Positions 1 to 10,800 of a stretch of 64,000 nt of DNA are shown here, piece after piece. Every line of letters starts with the position of its first letter. Within the stretch, counting starts at the first letter, position 1. The stretch is taken from positions 21,176,540 through 21,240,539 of the forward strand of contig NC_081154.1 in the NCBI RefSeq assembly GCF_958295425.1. The letters are read 5' to 3'. The translations under genes were made by a program, and so were the position numbers. Source of the DNA: Solea solea (Eukaryota > Chordata > Actinopteri > Pleuronectiformes > Soleidae). Under the pieces are notes generated by a model that had not been told where the DNA came from, ran no database searches, and was given only the letters and a program-made list of their open reading frames with translations.

Positions 1-828
1 GAAAAATGATGAGCCCGAAACAACGATATTCTACAGGTATTTTTAAGAGCTTACCAAGATGAACCTTATAAGAAGATCATTTCAAGATTATACACAAGTC
101 TTCAATCTCTTAACAAAGAAAATATATCGAAGGTAAAATCAAGATTGAAAACTGAGGGCAACATCGTAATCACACAGGAGAACTGGAGCCACATTTTTAA
201 ACAACAATTAGTGGAGAACTACAAATTCTCCACTAATCTCATCCTCTAATGATGCACTCCATATCAAAAGAAATCATATTCCAACCAGACTGACTGTTGG
301 AGGTGTTGCAGAAGCAAAGAGGCAAATCTTTATCATGTGTTTTTTTGAGTTGCCCTGTTGTGACCCCATTTTGGTTACGCATACGTCAAATCCTGGACCT
401 GGAGACTGTGTCTTTAACAAAAATAACTTTATTTTTCAATTTGTTATAGCTGATCGATCTGGAGGAACAAAGATACATACTTGCTGAGAACATTACTGGT
501 GGCTTGTAAGAAATCCATAACCATGAAATGGCTGAAGAGAGAGACACCTAGTGCAGATGAATCTTTGTAATGGAAAGAATAACTTAATCTGACACACAAA
601 AAGAGGTATTTATTTATTTGCTGTCCACCATTAATACTTTTATTTATCTACTTTCATCTTAACCCTTTTTTTTTTACTTGTGTTGCTTGCTTTCATGTCT
701 GGTGGTGTTTACAAGTCTCTTAATGTATGTCTCTACTTTCCCCCTGTTATTATTGCACTCGTCTATAGGTCTTCATGTTCTTTGTTTTGTTTGTTTGTTT
801 GTATGCAAAATCAAAAATCAATAAAAAG
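1..828 (+). mobile_element. 3' end of an L1-like LINE (ORF2 C-terminus and 3' UTR)
   Basis: Broken reading frames over roughly the first 570 bases resemble the C-terminal part of fish L1-type ORF2 proteins. Readable pieces are DEPYKKIISRLYTSLQSL near 60-115, an ENWSHIF stretch near 180, and ILDLETVSLTKITLFFNLL near 390-445. Stops and frame changes interrupt them, so the copy is dead. Bases from about 570 to 828 look like a 3' UTR that ends in an AATAAAAA-type tail, as expected for an LINE 3' end. The window begins inside the element, so its reverse transcriptase region, if present, lies outside. The family call rests on recognition of the protein pieces, not on an alignment. Confidence 0.62.
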
Positions 829-2370
829 TAGGGCTGTCAAAAGATTAACATTTTTAATCAGATTAATCAAAGGGTAGCTGCGGATTAATCGTGATTATTA
901 ATCGTGATTAATCACGATTAATTACCATACGTAAATATGCCAGAAAATTCTCCTTTTCTCTTTATATTGTTGTAGGAATGGAAAGATAAAGGACAGAATG
1001 CAGATTTAACATTTGTTTTTTATTTATGGATAATCCAGATGGTGGTGTTATTAATAATGACAAATAAAATCAAATCAAACTTAAACATACCACACCCTAA
1101 TTCCATTTGTGTTTTGTGTCAGGTCTCTTTGCTATGCCTTTGAGAAAATATAGGAAGTTGTTATTTAGAACACTTTTTTCATTGTTCTATTTTTTAAAGC
1201 AAATTTAGGATGGTTGAAAAAAAACCATTTTCTTTTTTTAAATAAACAAACTACTACACCATCACATAATAAAATGTGGCTCTCTTGGCTATTATTCTTT
1301 TAACTGGTGGACATTTTCTGAAAGTAAGGCTGACCGTTTCTTTTGTACAATGTGGCCTGCGACTGAGAACAGTCTTTCACACGGAACTGTGGATGGAGGA
1401 GTGGCTAGATATTTGCAAGCCAGCAGGGCCAGCTTGTCATAGGCTCCTGAATGCAGACCACCACTGCAAGGGGCAGTCCTCCATACTAATGCTCGGCTCT
1501 GCCCTGTACCTGTGTATGTCTATGCCAGGCTGCACCTCTTCATCAGAATCTGAATCTGAGCCCATTTGTAGTAGCAGGCCCATTTTCAGAAGTCTGTGGA
1601 GAGCTTCTTGTTGACTGTTCAAGCAACATGCCTCCAAGTGTGGTCCACACCTCTTCTTTCGCAGGCTCTTCAAGTCTTTAAAACGTGGATCCAGCGCTGC
1701 CGCAAGCTTGAGCCATGTGTTGTTGGTCTTTTCTTGGCGGCATGCTAGATCTTCCTTGAACGCAGTCTTAAATCTCACCACATATGCAGGGTCCTCATCA
1801 GAGACTTCCATTACATGACGCAAGTGGCAGAGGGCAGGCAGCACCACAGAGCAGGAGACATAGGCCTCCCCACCCAGGTGCTCAGTTACATACCTGCAGT
1901 GGAATAAAATTCAGTGTGAGAGAGAGAGAGATATACAGTCATCAGTAAGTTATTAGAACACAAGTTTGTTTGTTTACAAAAAGGTAACATATCATTTCAA
2001 TTTAATGAATTCAATATTATTGAAACCTATAGGCCTACTAAAAAAATTAAATGTGGATTACTTACCTACAGGGCTCTAGAAGAGTTTCCAGTCTCTGCAG
2101 CTTGTCCCATTCTGGTGGCGTCAGCATAACGAGTTTGTGATGCTGTTGGTCCAGGGTTGCTCTTATTGCTGCTTGGTTGCGGTTCAGATGCTTGACCATT
2201 TCAACCGTCGAATTCCAGTGTGTTGGAACGTCCTGGATCCTGCTCCTGCTGTTGTCAAAGTGCCGCTTGCTGTGTTTGAAGCTCCGCAGTGTTTGCCGGG
2301 CTGTGTTTAAAGTGACCGACACTTGGCCAATGCATTCACAAATCCGCTGTCAGAGAGGCTCACTGTGAGA
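829..2370 (-). mobile_element. hAT-superfamily DNA transposon, one end missing
   Basis: The left edge carries the motif TAGGGCTGTCAAAAGATTAA followed by several inverted GATTAATCGTGATTA units, a terminal pattern common in fish hAT elements. The interior encodes a broken transposase on the minus strand (1292-2322). The other end, which should carry the N-terminal zinc finger and the second terminal repeat, is missing: near 2370 the sequence changes abruptly to an L1-like ORF1 relic. The element sits directly against the 3' tail of the LINE at 1-828. Confidence 0.7.
1292..2322 (-). pseudogene. hAT transposase, broken (ZBED-like)
   Basis: On the minus strand the first coding block (2322 down to about 2068) contains DVPTHWNSTVEM and LTPPEWDKLQRLETLLEPCR, both typical of hAT transposases. 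A 170-bp intron with a GTAAG donor and a CAG acceptor separates it from the second block (about 1893 down), which reads YVTEHLGGEAYVSC, then LAAALDPRFKDLKSL. A frame change at about 1437 moves the C-terminal dimerisation segment (VPCERLFSVAGHIVQKKRSA) to another frame, which ends in a stop at 1292. The N-terminal BED finger and first catalytic acidic region are absent. The protein would have cut and pasted the element; this copy cannot do so. Confidence 0.72.
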
Positions 2371-2371
2371 G

Positions 2372-2625
2372 GAACTGCAATCTACCGTGCAGGACCTTGC
2401 TAAAGAAAATGAAGGGCTAAAAGATACATTGGATGGATATGAAAACAGGCAGAGGCGTATGAACCTAAGGGTTCTCGGTGTTGCCGAGGACTGCGAGCGG
2501 GGACAGTGAAAGTGCTGAACGACGAAAGCTTTTTTAGATGTCACAGAGCCCTGACGGCCAAGCCGAGCCCCGATGCACGTCCCCGGCCATTTCGTCGCTA
2601 CCAGAAGTCGGGAGCCTCTTCTCCT
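2372..2625 (+). pseudogene. L1-like ORF1 remnant
   Basis: From about 2377 a frame reads a coiled-coil-like piece (LAKENEGLKDTLDGYENRQ) followed by RRMNLRVLGVAED, which matches the end of the coiled coil and the start of the RNA-binding domain of L1-type ORF1 proteins. After a stop at 2508 and an apparent deletion, another frame reads RCHRALTAKPSPDARPRPF, which is the conserved later part of the same domain. ORF1 protein binds the element RNA and acts as a nucleic acid chaperone. The N-terminal half is absent and the frame is broken. Confidence 0.6.
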
Positions 2626-4192
2626 TACCATGATGTACGATTACCATGGCAACTGAACACCAATCTGACTTCTCTACAGTATGGCACAGGACGATTTAAA
2701 GGTTTTGTACAACATTAGATTCGTAGTTTATTACACTTCATTTATTTTTCTTTTTATTGACTGACAGACTTCTATTCACATGGACAATAAAATAAGTGCC
2801 TCATTCTCAGAACTGATTTAAAAGAAACTAATTTTTCCCCCAATGTGTTTTTTATTTGTGTGTTACTTTATTCCCCAAAGGCACTCAACATACAGCATTA
2901 CTCTGGCTTAATATGTTATTGGCCACCCAGCAACTCGGTATATTTTACTCCGTGGCTCGATGGATATTTTTGGTTGAATTGCTGTATTTTCTTTCTTTCT
3001 TACTGTGGCGAGAGTAAGGATAAAATCTAACTAAGTAATAAATGTTAAAGTTAACATTTACCCATAGATGTTAACACACAAGCGGCAAGACAGCGGCAAC
3101 GGGAGAAGCCGTGAAGCAAAACGGTATGACGTCAAGGCAGGGCAGAATCAGATTGAGACAAAGCAGCAGGGGACAGCTGATCGTGACGTCATCCAGTTCA
3201 CGTTTTTAATAAGCCAGGTGGCCAACATAAATCTAAAAAATATACAAAATTAGCACTCGTATTATGGCGCTAAAACAATATTTTAGACGCGGCAATTAAA
3301 ACAAAAAAACAAACCTTGTTGCCGAGTATGATGCCCACACAACCATAGGGGGAGAGAGCGAGACTCACGCCACTACCGGCATTCACCTGCAACCACACGG
3401 TGTTAGCCGTGAGGCACCAAACAGTATGATGCAGAGGGGGAGGACACTTACCACCGCAAACTGGTCAGACAGCGCACCTTGAGCGTGGCGTGTAAGCCCA
3501 GCCGCTCTGCAGTACAACCAAAAACACTCCCATCAGCACACAGGTGAATGGGCATTAGAGACGTGAAGCAGCGCACAGTCCTACTCAACGAGAGCCAAAC
3601 ACTCCGACCGGAAGTGACGTGTTTACAGGAGTGCAGAGAACGAGACCCGGTAGAATATGCCACATTTATAGTCCTGTCCACCTACAATGCATAGCTACCA
3701 TTGGTGTTCAAATTAAGGCCGTCATAGTGCATGAGATGGAGCACATCCATGCTGCTACATTACAATGACCAGTTGTAATTCATAGGAATTTCAGGCAGTC
3801 AGTGGTTGTCTTCTGGTCAGCAGTCACCACTGCATCGTTAAGTCTCCATACTGTTTGACTAAATAGCTGAGATGGGAGGTGACAGGGACAGAATCTATTG
3901 AGATATAAAAAGATACTCTCGAGTCCCATTTCCAACGCTGTTACATTCTGTTATGATTACACTATTCACTTTCGTCCCTTTCTCTCTTTTTCAGTGTATT
4001 TTGATATTGATTTTGGCATTATATGTAAAGTTTTTAAACTTGGGAGCTCTACTAGGTAGGGTAGATAGCTCAATGAGGGTTACAAGGAAGTTTTGTGTAT
4101 ATCACAGAAGGGAGGGGGGTGTGGGGGACACACAGGGATATTATACCACCACGTGTCAGGATTACATTTCATTCTGATCAGGGGTCACTTGG
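2626..4192 (+). other. Probable L1 spacer and unassigned repeat-like DNA
   Basis: No gene is supported here. Because an L1-like ORF1 relic lies before it and the L1-like ORF2 start codon lies at 4193, the outer parts (about 2640-3030 and 3860-4192) are most simply the spacer of that LINE. The middle (about 3030-3860) is richer in G+C, with CpG-bearing stretches around 3330-3660, and may be a further insertion whose ends I could not define. Confidence 0.35.
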
Positions 4193-4203
4193 ATGGCTAA
4201 CTA
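4193..4203 (+). pseudogene. Start of L1-like ORF2, cut off by a transposon insertion
   Basis: ATGGCTAACTA at 4193-4203 encodes Met-Ala-Asn followed by a broken Tyr codon. The continuation lies 3.57 kb away at 7773. Ignoring the inserted element and one copy of the duplicated TA, the reading frame continues MANYTILSLNVRGLNSART, the canonical N-terminus of an L1-type apurinic-like endonuclease. The exact continuity of frame across the two junctions is the evidence. Confidence 0.75.
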
Positions 4204-4538
4204 CACTGTAACAAAATTTCCTGTTAAATAACAGTAAACTACTGGCAGCTACAGTTGCCAGCTTGAAACTGTTATTCTACAGTGTACCTACTGTGATTTA
4301 CAACAAAAGTTTAGTACCGTAAAGATATTACAGTACTGTGCTGTATGTAAAATAAACATTACAGTATTATACTGTCAGCTGTCAACCCAGTTATACTGTT
4401 ATTTTACAGTTCCTACAGTATTCTCCATTAACAACTTATTACTGTAAAATTGTAGAATGTGATCTGCACAGTGATATAAACTAATGATTTAAAATGTTGA
4501 TATTTAAAAATGAAAACCCCTGAAATAACAATAATAAT

Positions 4539-4577
<39 letters not shown>

Positions 4578-7500
4578 TTAAAATAGCTATCACAGAAATG
4601 GCTCAGACAAGAGATGGCCTTACAACATTAGGCATTTATTAAAGCTGAACATTTTCAGTACAAAATCCATAAAAACACCATTACTACTTGGTTGTCAGAT
4701 TTTTTCTTGAACTATGACAAGTGATGGCTAACATTACATTCATTAAACTTTGTATTTTCCTCCCCGGGTCAAAATTGACCAGGTCTGGTTTGACTGTTTG
4801 CAAAGCATAGAGTACAAATTATCAGCCAATTCAACTTCATTTAACCTTACTTCTAGTTTTGGTCATCCATCAATTTTTTTAGTAGAGTGGCCACATGGGG
4901 ATTCACCGTTGTTGCCTTTTTGTGGACCAGCTTCCCTGTCTTCTTTGACACCACCTTCCCCTGGCTGGTCTTTCTTCCCCTCTCAGGATTAATCCCAATG
5001 AGGCGCCTAAAATGTAATAATAGAGAAAATATATAAGATAAAGATCATTTGCATTTAATATGGAACCCTATCACATTAATTGAATAAAAAAAAAATAGGA
5101 TGTCTTTTTATGATAATGACCCCTGTGTCTCATAATTATGAGAGAATCATCTAATTTTGATAAACTATTTATGAGAAACAAAACATTCATGATTCAGGAT
5201 TACAACAGATCAGCTGTTGCCATTATTACTGTATCTATTAAACTTTGATTTGAGGGTGGCATTAGGAAACATTGTCATCTTTGGGAAAGTTTATCTTAGG
5301 CAAAGTTCAACATATACATACTTTATGAAGACTGTATTTCAGGCTCCTCAACCATGGTGTCTATTGTCAACTTATGAAGAGCATTTAGCGAAGGACACAT
5401 TGCTCAATGAGAGCACCACAGAGAGTGACATGGCCAGTCTGAACAGCCCCATTCCTTAATTAAGATATGTGCCAAAAAGAAGCAGGCTATGCTTTGATGT
5501 GTAGGTGATAGGTGCAACAACTGTAAAAGTTAATATACCAGTATGGCTTATAATAAATGACAATTCAATATTTCTGAACAGAGCTGGTAAGAAGGGGTAA
5601 CATACTAATTTACCTTTGAACAAACTCCAGTGTCCTTGCAGCTTCTTCTTGGTATTGTAGGTTGAACACATAGTACGTTACTAAACGTACACTGATCATC
5701 CAATGTCCCAATGTGACTCCATCACCAGCAACTGATGCAGACAACAGTTAGGGAAAACAAATATGGGTATAAGGGCCTTATATGGGGATAAGACGTTCAC
5801 AGAAAAAGCTACCCCTTTATTTTTTTAACAGTAATGTTTTGTGCAACTTGATGTGTTTGTGTGGCATTAAAGCTATTTGTTGTTGTTTAACTGGTGTTTT
5901 AGGTCAATACACACACATTGAACTGTGATGCTAAGAGGAAAGCTGGACAGAAATGTGTTCGATGTATTCATTGCAATGTCTGTGTATTTTGCAGAATAAC
6001 ACACTAAAGACAGAACATAAAAAGTTACACTGAGTCTCTGTTCAAGTGTGCAACACCTATCCACACATTTTCTACTGTATTTATATCAAGTATCATAAAT
6101 TATCTTATTGCAAATCGTTAGTTTCCACTACTTGAGATAGCAAAAAGAATGATAAGAGAACTAAATCAATGACAGACCACAATAAAACTTTACGTTTTAA
6201 CGTTTAGGAGACAGATACAGAAAGAAAAACTGGACAGATGGAGACACAGAAAGACAGACTGACTTTGTTCTATACTCCATGTCATGCTTTTATGACACTT
6301 ACCCATTAGAATCAGTCGTGGACTGGTTGGGAGGGTCAGGGTGCGCTCAACACCGGCTGCTGTGGCAAACATCTGTAGAACATGGACAACAGTATCCAAA
6401 TATTAAGAATGGAATTGCATGTACAGTCATTGTAGACACGAGAAATATTGCTAAACATTTCATCAACAACAATTCATATCATCTGGCGTCGCTTGTCAGG
6501 AGCAGGTCTCTTGCTGTTGGCAATGGCTTCCTCTGGCATTTTATCCCATGGGACTTCAAAGGTTTCATACCACTTACTGTATATGTTGGCTGATTGTCTT
6601 AGGCTGTGCGATGTACATGGTTTTGATGGTTCTGAAGAGCTTGACAAGGATGAAATGCTGGACAGTGAAGATGAAGAGCAAGGCAATGAACTAGAGAGCG
6701 AAGTCCGACTTGTATGTGTTGAGTCACCTGGCAAGATTTGTAGATCAAGTGTGACTGTAGTAGATTCTAGAACACATGGAAATAAAATATATTATTATTT
6801 CACAATATTTGCCACATATGCATGCAAACTCAATAATACAAATTGTATAGTCTGTGGCCAGCCCACAAAACAATCTTTAAAATACTCTCTCAAGAAAAAG
6901 AAATCATTACATCAACAACTAGTCAACTAACTTTTAGCTACTGTATATTACATTAGTGCATATTTGAAGCTACTTTTTAGCTTTTTGCATAAACCTGGAT
7001 AACAAGCTTCTCCCTATAAACTCCCATAAACCGTTTTACTTGAAGAAGTAAAACAACAAATGGAAAAATAGAACCTTGTAGCCCACCTTAATTAGATCTG
7101 AAACAAATCAAATGCCCAAGCTAATTTATGTAACATGCTTCAACAGAGAGCTAAACTTGTGTCCACATAGTTGCTAAATGAGAGTAATGTATGCTAGCAT
7201 GCAGCACATACTTTTGACTCAATCTTTTTGGCAAAAAACTGTCAATAAAATGTTAATCCAACACTAAATCACATTAGCATTATGTTGACGTTTGCAAGAT
7301 TATATTTACCTTCTTAAGAAAGCCACGGGGACAGAATGGATGAGGGTGCGCTGTGCAGTTCAGGAGAGAACTCCATCCAGTTTGGTGCTTTCAGCAATCC
7401 GGATGAAAACTAATTCTTCATCTTCTTGTTATTGTGTCCTCAATCTCAAATAAAAACACTGATGTGTAGGCCTAGTTTTAATTTCACTTTTTTTATTTTG

Positions 7501-7772
7501 CCCAGATGAACGGACTAACGGACTGAAGATCAAGTCTGATTTAAAAAAAAACGGAAAAAGAAAAAGAAATACTATATTATACTGTAAAATTACAGGTAGC
7601 TTGCTGTAAATAATAAATAAATACTGCTTCTTACCGTAAGATTTTACAGGAGCTTGCCGTTAATATTTTGTTCCTCAAAGACATCAGAATTTACAGTATT
7701 CAACTGTATTAATGGAAAACGGTACGTTACTGTGCAAAATATCCAGTATTTTTACAGCAATTTGTTACAGTG
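4204..7772 (-). mobile_element. 3.57 kb DNA transposon with TA target duplication inserted in L1 ORF2
   Basis: The element begins CACTGTAACAAA and ends TTTGTTACAGTG, so the termini are perfect inverted repeats over 12 bp, with looser similarity rich in CTGTAA/TTACAG motifs further in. It is flanked by TA on both sides, and removing it with one TA restores the L1 reading frame. A 2-bp TA duplication fits the Tc1/mariner group and the ISL2EU group of PIF-like elements; the long TTACAG-rich ends and the protein relics favour something other than ordinary Tc1, but I cannot fix the superfamily. Coding relics lie on the minus strand (5612-6734). An (AAT)n run lies near 4530-4575. Confidence 0.72.
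5612..6734 (-). pseudogene. Transposon-borne multi-exon protein, degenerate
   Basis: Three minus-strand blocks look like exons of a protein often seen in many copies in fish genomes and usually left as uncharacterised. Block 1 (about 6734-6474) has a serine-rich start, then WYETFEVPWDKMPEEA and RPAPDKRRQMI. Block 2 (about 6374-6305) follows a CTACAG acceptor, reads GVERTLTLPTSPRLILMG and ends at a GTAAGT donor. Block 3 (about 5690-5612) reads FNLQYQEEAARTLEFVQR and ends at a GTAAA donor. Stops between and around the blocks show decay. The function of this protein family is not known to me; its place inside the element suggests an element-encoded role. Confidence 0.5.
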
Positions 7773-9566
7773 TACACTATACTATCCCTCAATGTTAGGG
7801 GATTAAACTCAGCTAGAACCGTCTGATGTCCGTCGGATGCAGAACAAACACCACAGAGTAATAGCAACCTCCGGGGATGGATCTAAGACCAAAGGGGTTA
7901 TGATTGTAATGAAATGTAAACTAAATCTGGCAATTGATAAAACTAGCTGTAATAATTCAGGAAGATTGGCTTATTGTGGGGTTTCTATCCAAGGGAAAAA
8001 AATAGCCTTTGACCCATCTTATTTTCCTTGGTTAACTAAAGAGTTACTGTGTCTCTCTAATTTCTCACTTATTGTAGGATCAGACATGAATAAATTTTTC
8101 GATTGTAATCTAGATAGATCTAATCCATCCATTACGCACTCACAAGCCTTATCCTCTGACGCTTTAAAGAACTTTGCTAAGGACATTCATTTGGTGGATA
8201 TCTGGAGGATGGTTAGGAATTACACATACTTCTCCCCATGTCATAAAATGTTCTCGAGAATAGACTATATCCTAGCCACACCAGACCTGATTCCAACTGT
8301 AGATGAAGTTGTATTCCTATCTCGTAATATCGCTGATCATAACGCAATAATAACCTCTTGTACAGGGTACACCCTTCCAGGTGGAAGTTTAATACAACTC
8401 TTCTTAAAAATGGAAAATATCTCTCACAAGTTAAAACCAAATTGGTAGAATTTATTAACATTAATGAAGATTCAGTCTCGGATAACACAATTGTATGGTC
8501 AGTGATCAAGGCCTTTCTGTGCCACAATGCGATTGGCTTCTCATCTTATCTTAAAAAATGCAGATTGCAAAAGATTTCCCTATTAGAACAGGCTTGCAGT
8601 AATTTAGAGAGAGAGCTTAAGGACCGCTATAGGGACGAAGTGGAGAGAAAGCTTAAGTCAGTGAGGGCAGAGCTAGATGATATACTTAGGCAGTGGGTTG
8701 ATTTATGATGCACACCACCAAACATAGATATTATGCTGATAACAGTAAACCAAGTCGTCTCCTTGCTTTAACGTTGAAACGGCAAGAAAACCTATTCAAC
8801 ATCCCTTCTATTAACTTTCCCAGTTAAGGGACAGGTCAACAAAACAGCCAATATTAATAATACATTTAAGTCATTTTTCGAGAATCTATACTGCTCAGAC
8901 ACCCAATCCTGCATACCGGTGTCGCAAAAAGCAGTACATTTAGGTATAGAAATGAGTCCCTGTATCCAGGCAATAGCCAAATATAACTTTGAAAAAAATT
9001 AAGGATGACCTTGAGAGATGGGCAGCACTCCCTTCATCAATGCCTGCCCGTATAGCTACAATCAGTCAGTTCTATGCTCCCTTTACCAACCCCAGCGGGG
9101 TTCTGGCAGAAACTTGACTCAAAGTTTAAAAAGTTCATTTGGAATGGGAAAAAAACTCGCATTAAATGGTCAACATTACAGCGAGATAAACCCCAGGGTG
9201 GATGGGCTTGTTCAAACTTTAAGTTATATCATTCTTAGCGTTCTTGTTGCGTTCCTTAAAACACTGGTTTGATACAGAGGTAACTTCCCCCTGGAAGACA
9301 TTAGAACAGGAGCTGGTTCCTCCCCTAAGACTACGGGATGTGGCTTTCTCTGGACTCAAACATAAGAAATGTTATTCTCAATTTGGCCCGATAATATCAT
9401 ATGTAATACAAACTATGGTGAGTGTAAAGAAATATATGGGTTTTAAGTCAAAATGGCATAAACACGCCCCTATTTGGCATAATGCCAATTTATTGACGGG
9501 TGGCGAATCATTCATTTCACAATTGTGGGCTCAACATGGCATTTGGACATTTAGTGGAGCGGCTAA
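7773..9566 (+). pseudogene. L1-like ORF2 with reverse transcriptase core deleted
   Basis: Pieces appear in the right order for an L1-type ORF2 protein. First comes the endonuclease start (YTILSLNVRGLNS), then an endonuclease stretch at 7837-8448 with DRSNPSITHSQ, VDIWRMV, FSRIDYIL and ADHNAIITS, the last holding the catalytic Asp-His pair. Next is the linker before the polymerase at 8358-8800 (RWKFNTTLLKNGKYLSQVKTKL). After about 8990 the text jumps to the region behind the polymerase (DDLERWAALPSSMPARIATI, then FGPIISYVIQTM near 9400). The polymerase core with its catalytic YADD-type motif is absent, so roughly 1 kb or more has been lost. Several stops and frame changes add to this. Orientation and order match the ORF1 relic at 2372, so both are probably one element. 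Confidence 0.72.
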
Positions 9567-9850
9567 GTGATATAATCGTTCAGTTTATGATACAAGCGTG
9601 AAAATTGGCATGAGCACTCTCCATGAGTCACTTGACAAGAAAATTGTCCGAGACATTTGAAATTTCAAGATGGCGGCCATTTTTAAAGATGGCCGACACC
9701 GTAGTGGAGCAGTTAAGCGATACAATGGTTTAATTGGTGATACCAGCGTAAAAATTGGCATGAGCAGTCTCTGTGGGTCACTTGACAATGAACCACCTTC
9801 TACTACTTGAAATGTCAAGGCGGCAATTTTTTTCAGGATGGCTGCCGCCT
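9552..9850 (+). repeat. Two tandem copies of a ~151-bp unit
   Basis: The unit beginning GTGGAGCGGCTAAGTGAT near 9554 returns as GTGGAGCAGTTAAGCGAT near 9705. Both copies contain AAAATTGGCATGAGCA, a GGGTCACTTGACAA-like stretch and a fragment rich in ATGGCGGCC or ATGGCTGCC. The copies are clearly diverged, so the duplication is not recent. It abuts the L1 relic with no gap, which suggests that the first copy lies at or in the 3' part of that element. Confidence 0.75.
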
Positions 9851-10494
9851 GCCATGTGGATCTTTAGATGTATTGGGTTCCTCAAGAGAGATTGTTTGAC
9901 TGTGTTTTGTCTGACTCCTCGCCCACGACCTGTCCAGCTTGGTAAAACCTCTCAGGAGTTCCCTCCCACCGGCATAGCTCTCAGGGTTCACCGAGATACA
10001 CAAGCTCCCTTACCACGACAAGGTAACAGTCACAAGGGAGGTATTTTTTTTCATACTTTTTTTATACTTTTAAAAAAAACAACTAACCGCCATTAAACAT
10101 GCCAAATATATACTAAGGGGTGGGGAAACACAGTTGTGGTGCTGAACGGACAGTGCTCCAAAATAATAATTGAGCAATGGTTAATACTGAATGGCAATAG
10201 TGACAGATCCAGAGGCAACAGCATCTCTGGCTGACATGGAACCATGACAAACAGTATCTGAAACTGTACTAGGGAACTAAACTGAAAATGTGAAAGAAAT
10301 GTTACAAAGTAACAACTGAACATGTCACAGTAATAGGCTGGTGACATGTAATATTTACTGTCTATATTCTCTCTGATGTGGATCAGGCCACAGCACCAAA
10401 GCACAAAAATGACATCCTCCCAGTTTGCAAGTGGATCTCAGAGAATAACGTGTTGCTGGAATGGCTGCTTTGTGCGACATTTTACAACGTCCTT
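9851..10494. other. Repeat-like DNA without a gene
   Basis: Bases 9890-10040 (CCTCGCCCACGACCTGTCCAG and following, with a CACCGAGATACACAAGCTCC stretch) have the feel of a dispersed fish repeat that I cannot name. The rest (10050-10494) is AT-rich with no recognisable coding segment. Confidence 0.3.
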
Positions 10495-10612
10495 TCACAG
10501 TATCTGAGGTGGACCTCCCACATCGACTCTGTCCATAAAAAGGCCCAGCAGAGGCTTCCTGAGGCAGCTCAGGAAGTATAACCTGCCCCAGGAGCTGCTC
10601 TTCACTTTCTGC
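10495..10612 (+). pseudogene. L2-type LINE ORF2 fragment
   Basis: A short frame reads YLRWTSHIDSVHKKAQQRL, and a one-frame jump then gives FLRQLRKYNLPQELLFTFC. This is the conserved segment behind the reverse transcriptase of L2-type fish LINEs, and it matches the equivalent place in the better preserved copy at 17430 (SAVIKKAQQRLHFLRVLRKS). About 40 codons survive, with no catalytic residues. Confidence 0.68.
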
Positions 10613-10624
10613 CCATGGCCAAGA

Positions 10625-10800
10625 GGAAAGGAATTGGGCACGTAACCAGAAGGTTGCTGGTTCAATGCCTCTTACCAAGGCACCCAATCCCCCATTGTGC
10701 TACCCATTACTCCTGCACCCAGCTTGTGTGTGTTCACTACTGCTGTGTAACAAGAATGCAGAGGACAAATTCATCATCAATCACTGTTTGGTCTAGAACA
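10625..10800 (+). repeat. tRNA-headed SINE-like fish repeat, degenerate
   Basis: The stretch CCAGAAGGTTGCTGGTTCAATGCCTCTTACC holds a B-box-like GGTTCAATGCC, followed by CAAGGCACCCAATCCCCCATTGTGC and GTGTTCACTACTGCTGTGTAAC. This order is typical of an abundant fish repeat of tRNA origin. It is weathered and joined directly to the L2 fragment before it. Confidence 0.5.
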
